From: Bifidobacterium breve
GTDB taxonomy: Bacteria; Actinomycetota; Actinomycetes; S36-B12
Assembly: GCA_943328365.2 (NCBI GenBank)
Contig: CALPZT020000120.1
Span: 1 to 5,696 of the forward strand
DNA length: 5,696 nucleotides
Reading direction: 5' to 3'
Shown: piece by piece, positions 1 to 4,874 of the stretch
How positions within the stretch are numbered: the stretch's first letter is position 1
Layout of the letters: each line of letters opens with the position of its first letter
The notes under the pieces: generated by a model
The model's database searches: none
Told to the model about the DNA's origin: nothing
Seen by the model: the letters and a program-made list of their open reading frames with translations, nothing else
Program-made: the position numbers and the translations under genes

Positions 1-207
1 CGCGGGGGTCACACCCGCAACGACTTCCCGGTGATGAGCCCTGACTGGCGCCAGGTGAACCTCATCTGCCGCATCAGCGACAACCAGATAGACGTCACGA
101 AGCAGCCGGTGCCGACGATCCCGATCGAGCTCATCAAGCTGTTCGATGCAGCCGAACTGAAGAAGTACATGACCACGGAAGAACTCACCTCGGTAGGGAT
201 GGCGTAG
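1..207 (+). CDS. sdhA: Succinate dehydrogenase flavoprotein subunit, C-terminal end (partial)
   Basis: This is the last 68 codons of an open frame that enters from the left edge and stops at TAG 205-207. The peptide opens with RGGHTRNDFP, the conserved block near the C-terminal domain of succinate dehydrogenase/fumarate reductase flavoproteins, and then has the short basic tail usual for the family. The full protein would carry covalently bound FAD and oxidise succinate to fumarate on the cytoplasmic face of the membrane, passing electrons to SdhB. The FAD-binding and main catalytic parts lie outside the window, so its completeness cannot be judged. Only 2 nt separate its stop from the sdhB start, which strongly supports the assignment. 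Fumarate reductase is the alternative, because the families cannot be told apart from this fragment. Confidence 0.9.
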   Translation, partial: RGGHTRNDFPVMSPDWRQVNLICRISDNQIDVTKQPVPTIPIELIKLFDAAELKKYMTTEELTSVGMA

Positions 208-209
208 AC

Positions 210-968
210 ATGAGCTACATGGCGAAGTTCCGCCTCTGGCGCGGGCCGCACGGCACCGGCGAACTCAAGGACTACGACGTCGAGGTGCAGGAGGGTGAGG
301 TCGTACTCGACGTCATCCACCGCATCCAGGCCGAGCAGGCCACCGATCTCGCTGTCCGCTGGAACTGCAAGGCCGGCAAGTGCGGGTCGTGCAGTGTCGA
401 GGTCAACGGGCGTCCGCGCCTGATGTGCATGACCCGGATGAACACCTTCGAGGAGACCGACACCATCACGGTGACGCCGCTTCGGGCATTCCCCGTCATC
501 CGCGATCTCGTCACCGACGTGTCCTTCAACTACGCGAAGGCCCGCGAGGTCCCGGCATTCAAGCCGCCGGAGGGCTTGAAGCCGGGCGAGTACCGGATGG
601 CGCAGGAGGATGTCTCCCGGAGCCAGGAGTTCCGCAAGTGCATCGAGTGCTTCCTGTGCCAGAACACCTGTCACGCGGTGCGCGATCACGAGGAGAACAA
701 GACGAACTTCGCCGGGCCGCGCGTGCTCATGCGGGTCGCCGAGCTCGACATGCATCCGCTCGACACCGTCGACCGCCAGAAGATGGCGCAGGATGAGCTG
801 GGCCTCGGCTACTGCAACATCACCAAGTGCTGCACCGAGGTGTGCCCTGAGCACATCAAGATCACCGACAACGCCCTCATCCCGCTCAAGGAGCGCGTCG
901 CGGATATCAAGTACGACCCGATCCGTTGGCTCGGCAGCAAGATTCGGGTGCGTGGGAGCAGTGACTGA
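210..968 (+). CDS. sdhB: Succinate dehydrogenase iron-sulfur subunit (Sdh1-like)
   Basis: This 252-residue subunit carries electrons from the flavoprotein to the quinone site in the membrane anchor. All three cluster motifs are present. Cys53, Cys58, Cys61 and Cys73 form the [2Fe-2S] site in the N-terminal ferredoxin domain. Cys144, Cys147, Cys150 and Cys212 fit the [4Fe-4S] site, and Cys154, Cys202 and Cys208 fit the [3Fe-4S] site. An extra Cys207 sits beside Cys208. From memory the sequence closely resembles the mycobacterial Sdh1 iron-sulfur subunit (for example at VRWNCKAGKCGSCS and CNITKCCTEVCPEHIKITDN), which suggests the Sdh1-type complex. Two starts are possible, ATG 210 or ATG 219 (Met4); the first is chosen because it lies 2 nt after the sdhA stop. 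The 3' end overlaps the mutase start by 8 nt. A membrane-anchor gene is not seen downstream, so it should lie upstream of sdhA. Fumarate reductase remains possible. Confidence 0.95.
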   Translation: MSYMAKFRLWRGPHGTGELKDYDVEVQEGEVVLDVIHRIQAEQATDLAVRWNCKAGKCGSCSVEVNGRPRLMCMTRMNTFEETDTITVTPLRAFPVIRDLVTDVSFNYAKAREVPAFKPPEGLKPGEYRMAQEDVSRSQEFRKCIECFLCQNTCHAVRDHEENKTNFAGPRVLMRVAELDMHPLDTVDRQKMAQDELGLGYCNITKCCTEVCPEHIKITDNALIPLKERVADIKYDPIRWLGSKIRVRGSSD

Positions 969-2553
969 TCCTGAGGGCAAGCTGACGGAGTCGGGGCTGC
1001 CGCTTGCGGCGGTCTACGGCCCGCAGGCGCTCGATGGCTGGGATCCCGAAGAAAAACTGGGTGTTCCCGGAGAATTCCCCTACACGCGCGGTGTCTACCC
1101 GTCGATGTACACCGGTCGGCCGTGGACAATGCGCCAGTACGCGGGGTTCGGCACCGCTGTCGAGAGCAATGAGCGCTACCGGCAGTTGCTGGCGGCCGGC
1201 ACGACGGGTCTGTCCGTTGCGTTCGATCTGCCGACCCAGATGGGCTACGACTCAGATCATCCGCTCGCCCACGGCGAGGTCGGCAAGGTGGGCGTCGCCA
1301 TCGATTCGATCGACGATATGCGCATCCTGTTCGACCAGATCCCGCTCGATCAGGTATCGACCTCGATGACGATCAATGCACCCGCTGCGATCCTCCTCGT
1401 GCTCTACCAGTTGGTGGCAGAGGAGCAGGGCATCACGGCTGACCAGCTGAGCGGCACGATCCAAAACGACGTGCTCAAGGAGTACATCGCCCGAGGTACC
1501 TACATCTATCCGCCGGCCGAGTCGATCAGGCTCATCACAGACATCTTCACCTACTGCCGCAACGAGATCCCGAGCTGGAACACCATCTCCATCTCCGGGT
1601 ATCACATGGCCGAGGCCGGGGCGACCCCCGTTCAGGAGATCGCCTTCACCCTCGCCGACGGCATTGCCTATGTGGAGGCGGCGGTTGCATCCGGCCAGGA
1701 TGTCGACGAGTTCGCCCCGAGGCTTGCGTTCTTCTTCGTCTCCCGCACCACCATCCTCGAAGAGGTCGCGAAGTTTCGCGCCGCTCGCCGGATGTGGGCG
1801 CACATCATGCGCGATCAGTTCGGCGCGAAGAACCCGAAGTCATGGATGCTGCGCTTCCATACCCAGACGGCTGGCGTGCAGCTCACCGCCCAGCAGCCTG
1901 AGGTCAATCTCGTGCGCGTTGCGGTGCAGGGGCTCGCCGCGGTGCTCGGGGGCACGCAGTCGCTCCATACGAACTCCTTCGATGAGGCGATAGCGCTGCC
2001 CTCGCAGAAGGCGGCCCGTCTGGCCCTTCGCACCCAGCAGGTGCTGGCCTACGAGACCGATGTCTGCGCCACCGTCGATCCCTTCGCCGGTTCGTATGTC
2101 GTCGAGTCGATGACCGACGAGATCGAGCGAGAGGCACTCGCGCTCATCGCGCGCATCACCGAGATGGGCGGCGCGGTTGCTGCGATCGAGCAGGGCTTCC
2201 AGAAGGCCGAGATCGAGCGTTCCGCCTATCAGGTCACCCAGGAGATCGACAGCGGGGTCCGCACCGTCGTCGGCATGAACAAGTTCACGATCGATGAGCA
2301 TGAGCACTACGAGCCGCTGCGCGTGAACCCGCTCATCGAGCAGGAGCAGGGGGCGCGTCTCGCGAAGCTGCGCGCAGAGCGTGATGGCGCCGAGGTGCTC
2401 CGGCTGCTCGAGTTGATTCGCGAGACAGCCAAGGGCGACGGCAACCTCCTCTACCCGATGAAGGAGGCCCTGCGGGCTCACGCGACGGTCGGCGAGGTCT
2501 CCGATGCGCTTCGTGACGTCTGGGGCCAATACCAGCCGGCCGATCGCTTCTGA
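961..2553 (+). CDS. mcmA: Methylmalonyl-CoA mutase, stand-alone large (catalytic) subunit
   Basis: This 530-residue TIM-barrel half of a coenzyme B12-dependent acyl-CoA mutase is predicted to interconvert (R)-methylmalonyl-CoA and succinyl-CoA. It aligns without gaps to the Propionibacterium shermanii catalytic chain at a constant offset of 29 (numbering recalled): Tyr46=Tyr75, Met49=Met78, Arg53=Arg82, Arg58=Arg87, Tyr60=Tyr89, Gln168=Gln197, Arg178=Arg207 and His215=His244. Tyr89 and Arg207 are the residues that mark methylmalonyl-CoA mutase; isobutyryl-CoA mutases have Phe and Gln there, so IcmA is less likely. HTQTAG is at 300-305. The protein ends soon after the barrel, and no DxHxxG cobalamin-binding domain is present, so a separate small B12-binding subunit must be encoded elsewhere. 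The GTG start at 961 gives a family-typical N-terminus. Reading further upstream in frame only translates sdhB out of frame. A GGGAG lies just 2 nt before this GTG, so coupling to sdhB translation is likely. GTG 952 is a weaker alternative. Confidence 0.9.
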   Translation: MTDPEGKLTESGLPLAAVYGPQALDGWDPEEKLGVPGEFPYTRGVYPSMYTGRPWTMRQYAGFGTAVESNERYRQLLAAGTTGLSVAFDLPTQMGYDSDHPLAHGEVGKVGVAIDSIDDMRILFDQIPLDQVSTSMTINAPAAILLVLYQLVAEEQGITADQLSGTIQNDVLKEYIARGTYIYPPAESIRLITDIFTYCRNEIPSWNTISISGYHMAEAGATPVQEIAFTLADGIAYVEAAVASGQDVDEFAPRLAFFFVSRTTILEEVAKFRAARRMWAHIMRDQFGAKNPKSWMLRFHTQTAGVQLTAQQPEVNLVRVAVQGLAAVLGGTQSLHTNSFDEAIALPSQKAARLALRTQQVLAYETDVCATVDPFAGSYVVESMTDEIEREALALIARITEMGGAVAAIEQGFQKAEIERSAYQVTQEIDSGVRTVVGMNKFTIDEHEHYEPLRVNPLIEQEQGARLAKLRAERDGAEVLRLLELIRETAKGDGNLLYPMKEALRAHATVGEVSDALRDVWGQYQPADRF

Positions 2554-3548
2554 TGATCGGGACGGACGCCACGGGCGGCGTCGCCCGGAAGGTGCTGCTC
2601 GACTGCGATCCAGGTCACGACGATGCGATCGCCATCATGCTCGCGGTTGCCGACCCGTCCATCGACCTCATTGCCGTGACCACGGTCGCCGGCAACGTCA
2701 CCCTTGAGCACACCACCTCCAATGCGCTTCGGGTGCTCGATCTCATCGGCCGCGCCGATATCCCGGTTGCGGCTGGGCGTGCCGGGCCGCGCGAGCGCGA
2801 GCTTTCGACCGCCGCGGTGATGCACGGAGAGGGCGGCCTGGCCGGTCCGCTCCCGATAGCCCCGAGCCGCGGTCCTGCCGATTGCACTGCCCTCGAGCTC
2901 ATCGAGCAGGTCCTCACCGAGGCAGTGGAGCCGGTCACGCTGGTCGCGACCGGCCCGCTCACGAACATGGCCGATGTCGTCGAGTCACTCCCGCACCTGC
3001 ATCACATGATCCGAGAGCTCGTCATCATGGGTGGCGCTGTCGACCTCGGCAACTGGACCCCGGCGGCCGAGTTCAACATCTGGGTCGACCCCCATGCCGC
3101 CGATATCGTCTTTCGGGCCGGGTGCGTGCCTGGGGCGGAGCGCACCGGCATCCCACTGACAATGATCGGCCTCGAGGTGACCCACCGTGCGTGGCTGACC
3201 GACGAGCATGCCGATGAGCTTCGGGGCACGGGCGATGTCGGCCAGTTCGTCGCCGAGCTGCTCGACCACTTTGTCGGGTTCCACCAGGATCGCTTCGGCT
3301 GGGAGGGGGCGCCAATCCACGATGCCGTGACGATCGCGCACCTCATCGACCCCACCCTCGTCACTGCCATTCCGATGAATGTTCAGATCGAAACGGAGTC
3401 GCCGCTGTGCAGTGGTCGCACTGTCGCGGACCGCTGGTCGGTGACCGGGCTGCCCGCCAATGCGCTCGTCGGGCTAGATATCGACCGTAACCGATTCGTA
3501 ACCATGTTGGTCCAACGATTGCAACACTTGGGGTCTGAATCGGCGTAG
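2553..3548 (+). CDS. Inosine/uridine-preferring nucleoside hydrolase family protein
   Basis: This 331-residue cytoplasmic enzyme is predicted to hydrolyse the N-glycosidic bond of nucleosides, giving free base and ribose. The family hallmark DCDPGHDD is at residues 17-24, with Asp19, Asp23 and Asp24 as the calcium/catalytic aspartates. Other family blocks follow in order: AGN near 46-48, the HGEGGL block at 91-96, TGPLTN at 133-138, EFNIW at 173-177 followed by DPHAA, and His256-Asp257, which matches the C-terminal His/Asp pair of the IU-type enzymes. Length is normal (about 310-340). The ATG shares one base with the TGA of the mutase (TGATG), so translation is probably coupled. It is the last gene of the sdh-mutase operon and lies directly upstream of a nucleoside-type binding protein, which supports a role in nucleoside salvage. 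Base preference cannot be read from the sequence. The last 25 or so codons are richer in A/T and rare codons because they overlap a promoter. Confidence 0.93.
   Translation: MIGTDATGGVARKVLLDCDPGHDDAIAIMLAVADPSIDLIAVTTVAGNVTLEHTTSNALRVLDLIGRADIPVAAGRAGPRERELSTAAVMHGEGGLAGPLPIAPSRGPADCTALELIEQVLTEAVEPVTLVATGPLTNMADVVESLPHLHHMIRELVIMGGAVDLGNWTPAAEFNIWVDPHAADIVFRAGCVPGAERTGIPLTMIGLEVTHRAWLTDEHADELRGTGDVGQFVAELLDHFVGFHQDRFGWEGAPIHDAVTIAHLIDPTLVTAIPMNVQIETESPLCSGRTVADRWSVTGLPANALVGLDIDRNRFVTMLVQRLQHLGSESA
3506..3516. repeat. Small perfect dyad GTTGG-T-CCAAC upstream of the lipoprotein promoter
   Basis: Two 5-bp inverted arms are separated by one base. The dyad lies in the end of the nucleoside hydrolase gene, about 19 nt upstream of the candidate -35 at 3535. 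That position would suit an activator or repressor site for the lipoprotein gene. It is short and within coding sequence, so chance is a real possibility. Confidence 0.2.
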
Positions 3549-3563
3549 GCCGTTGGCTAGGGT
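3535..3563 (+). promoter_or_regulatory. Candidate promoter for the BMP lipoprotein gene
   Basis: A -35 element CTGAAT (3535-3540) and a -10 element TAGGGT (3558-3563) are separated by exactly 17 nt. TAGGGT fits the TANNNT -10 form common in high-GC actinobacteria, while the -35 is only a partial match to TTGACA. The main support is internal: the sequence ahead of the ABC ATPase gene (4811-4839) has the same -35 core, the same spacer length and TAGCGT, and both are followed by GTGC. Transcription would begin near 3570 and give a leader of about 45 nt. The -35 lies inside the end of the nucleoside hydrolase gene. Confidence 0.5.
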
Positions 3564-3604
3564 GTGCATAGGCCGCATCGAATGTCGTCCGTGGCCAGAC
3601 AACT

Positions 3605-3610
3605 AGGGAG
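3605..3610 (+). promoter_or_regulatory. Ribosome binding site that fixes the lipoprotein start
   Basis: AGGGAG lies 4 nt before ATG 3615. The frame could also be opened at ATG 3582 or GTG 3564, but those starts lack a good Shine-Dalgarno sequence. They would also put 11 to 17 extra, Arg-rich residues in front of a typical Met-Lys signal peptide, and GTG 3564 overlaps the promoter. ATG 3615 is therefore preferred. Confidence 0.75.
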
Positions 3611-3614
3611 ATCA

Positions 3615-4745
3615 ATGAAGACCAACGTGAAGATCGCAGCAGCGGTGTTCGCTGTTGCTGCACTCGGCCTCGCCGGGTGCGGGGGCAGCACGACCACTGC
3701 AGAGTCGTCCGCTGCGCCCGCTGCCAGTGCAGCCGCCAGCGCACCGGCCGCCAGCGAGCCGGCGGCAACTGCACTCAAGGCCTGCGAGGTCACCGATGTC
3801 GGTGGCGTCGATGACAAGGGCTTCAACCAGAAGGCCTACAAGGGCGTCACTGACGCCGCGGATCAGCTTGGCGTCGAGGCAGCAGTGCTCGAGTCGCAGG
3901 CCGAGACCGATTACGCCCCGAACATCCAGGCATTCGTCGACCAGGGCTGCAACGTCATCGTGACGGTCGGCTTCCTCCTCGGCGACGCGACCATGACGGC
4001 CGCCAACGCCAACCCCGACATTCCTTTCACCATCGTGGACTACGCCTACGGTGAGAACGAGGATGGCACCCCGATGATCACGAACAACAACGTGCTCGGG
4101 CAGGTCTTCAACACCGATGAGGCCGCGTTCCTCGCGGGTTACCTCGCAGCCGGCACCACGAAGTCCGGCAAGGTCGGCACCTTCGGCGGCATCAACATCC
4201 CGCCGGTGACCATCTTCATGGACGGCTTCTACTACGGCGTCCAGAAGTACAACGCTGACAACGGCACCAAGGTCGAGGTCCTCGGCTGGGATCCGAAGAC
4301 CCAGAAGGGTCTGTTCACCGAGAACTTCGAGAAGCTCGATGACGGTCGCACCTTCGCCCAGAACCTCGTCGACGAAGGCGCTGACATCGTCATGCCCGTC
4401 GCCGGCCCGGTTGGCCTCGGCTCCGCCGCACTCGCGACTGAGCTCGGCACCGACAAGCTCATGATCATCGGCGTCGACAGCGACCAGTACGAGAGCGACA
4501 CCGCGAACCAGGCTGTCTACCTCACCTCGGTCCTGAAGAACATGGACGTCACGACGTTCAATGCGATCAAGGCCGTTGCTGACGGCACCTTCGCAGGTGG
4601 CGTCACCGTTGGCACGCTCGCCAATGGCGGCGTTGGCCTCGCCCCGTACCACGACATGGATTCCATGGTCTCCCCGGAGCTCAAGGATCAGATGACGGCA
4701 CTCCAGGCCGGCATCATCGACGGTTCGGTCAGCGTCAAGGGCTAG
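3615..4745 (+). CDS. BMP/PnrA-family lipoprotein, nucleoside-binding component of an ABC importer
   Basis: This 376-residue protein is an exported, lipid-anchored substrate-binding protein. The N-terminus is a lipoprotein signal peptide: basic Lys2 and Lys6, a hydrophobic core, and lipobox LAGC ending at Cys22, the lipidation site. An Ala/Ser/Pro/Thr-rich linker (about 25-55) precedes the binding domain. That domain opens with TDVGGVDDKGFNQ (60-72), the hallmark of the Bmp/Med/PnrA family, and carries GVDSDQY at 286-292, another conserved block lining the ligand cleft in characterised members. Known relatives include Treponema PnrA, Lactococcus BmpA and Bacillus NupN, which bind purine or other nucleosides, so nucleosides are the inferred ligand here. 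Mature Cys57 and Cys112 could form a disulfide. The upstream nucleoside hydrolase and the downstream nucleoside-type ATPase fit this role. The gene has its own candidate promoter and is followed by a strong hairpin, consistent with higher expression than the rest of the transporter. Confidence 0.93.
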   Translation: MKTNVKIAAAVFAVAALGLAGCGGSTTTAESSAAPAASAAASAPAASEPAATALKACEVTDVGGVDDKGFNQKAYKGVTDAADQLGVEAAVLESQAETDYAPNIQAFVDQGCNVIVTVGFLLGDATMTAANANPDIPFTIVDYAYGENEDGTPMITNNNVLGQVFNTDEAAFLAGYLAAGTTKSGKVGTFGGINIPPVTIFMDGFYYGVQKYNADNGTKVEVLGWDPKTQKGLFTENFEKLDDGRTFAQNLVDEGADIVMPVAGPVGLGSAALATELGTDKLMIIGVDSDQYESDTANQAVYLTSVLKNMDVTTFNAIKAVADGTFAGGVTVGTLANGGVGLAPYHDMDSMVSPELKDQMTALQAGIIDGSVSVKG

Positions 4746-4773
4746 TTGAACGACGGCTCTCGTTGAGTCAAAG

Positions 4774-4808
4774 GAAGGCGGGGTCCGAGCTCTTCGGACC
4801 CCGCCTTC
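4774..4808 (+). terminator. GC-rich hairpin after the lipoprotein gene (terminator or mRNA-stabilising)
   Basis: A perfect 15-bp stem pairs 4774-4788 with 4794-4808 around the 5-nt loop GCTCT, starting 28 nt after the lipoprotein stop. A G-T pair could extend it by one. The following bases (TGCTGTATC) contain no real T run, so it is not a classical intrinsic terminator. U-poor hairpin terminators are reported in high-GC actinobacteria. In binding-protein operons such a hairpin often allows partial read-through and protects the upstream mRNA. The position, after the binding protein and just before a candidate promoter, supports a transcript boundary or attenuation point. Confidence 0.75.
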
Positions 4809-4810
4809 TG

Positions 4811-4839
4811 CTGTATCGAGGAGCCAATCCCGATAGCGT
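4811..4839 (+). promoter_or_regulatory. Candidate promoter for the ABC ATPase gene
   Basis: CTGTAT (4811-4816) and TAGCGT (4834-4839) are 17 nt apart, starting just 2 nt after the hairpin ends. They match the candidate promoter at 3535-3563 in 7 of 8 bases around the -35 (CTGWATCG) and in 9 of 10 bases from the -10 on (TAGSGTGTGC), while the spacers differ. The -35 is weak against consensus. Transcription would start near 4845, leaving a leader of about 30 nt. Confidence 0.45.
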
Positions 4840-4845
4840 GTGCTG

Positions 4846-4859
4846 CACGCGAGCGCGTG
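4846..4859. repeat. Inverted repeat CACGCG-AG-CGCGTG at the expected transcript start
   Basis: Six-base arms are separated by 2 nt, giving a near-palindrome 15 nt before the ABC ATPase start codon and right at the predicted +1 of its promoter. This would be a natural place for a repressor to bind. The 2-nt gap is too tight for the full stem to form in RNA, so a DNA operator is more likely than an RNA hairpin. GCGTG also occurs at 4836-4840 and could pair with the same CACGC. Confidence 0.3.
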
Positions 4860-4861
4860 AC

Positions 4862-4867
4862 GAGAGG
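4862..4867 (+). promoter_or_regulatory. Ribosome binding site for the ABC ATPase gene, deciding its GTG start
   Basis: GAGAGG lies 7 nt before GTG 4875. The nearby ATG at 4868 is in another frame and reaches a stop after five codons, so it is not the start. GTG 4875 gives MELELRGITKRFPGV, a standard N-terminus for sugar/nucleoside-type ABC ATPases. Confidence 0.6.
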
Positions 4868-4874
4868 ATGAGGC

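Noticed and set aside
610..960. A 117-codon N-terminal extension of the mutase in its own frame
   Set aside because: The extension is Ser/Arg/Pro-rich out-of-frame translation of sdhB, and the family-like N-terminus begins at GTG 961.
9..980. A 323-codon open frame on the minus strand opposite sdhA/sdhB
   Set aside because: It mirrors the codon structure of sdhB, shows no recognisable domain, and sits opposite a gene with all its cysteine motifs intact. Long antisense frames are expected in GC-rich coding DNA.
961..2553. Isobutyryl-CoA or hydroxyisobutyryl-CoA mutase large subunit
   Set aside because: Those enzymes replace the Tyr and Arg at the two substrate-specificity positions; here both are kept (Tyr60, Arg178).
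3571..3596. A hairpin in the lipoprotein leader (GGCCGC with GTGGCC)
   Set aside because: Only six pairs including one G-U, with a 14-nt loop; too weak to call a riboswitch or attenuator.
3564..3614. A longer lipoprotein start adding up to 17 residues
   Set aside because: It lacks a Shine-Dalgarno, overlaps the candidate promoter, and would bury a proper lipoprotein signal peptide behind an Arg-rich segment.
3612..4652. A 346-codon open frame on the minus strand opposite the lipoprotein gene
   Set aside because: Its translation is low-complexity Val/Asp/Gly/Glu/Arg sequence typical of antisense reading, and the sense strand encodes a clear BMP-family protein.
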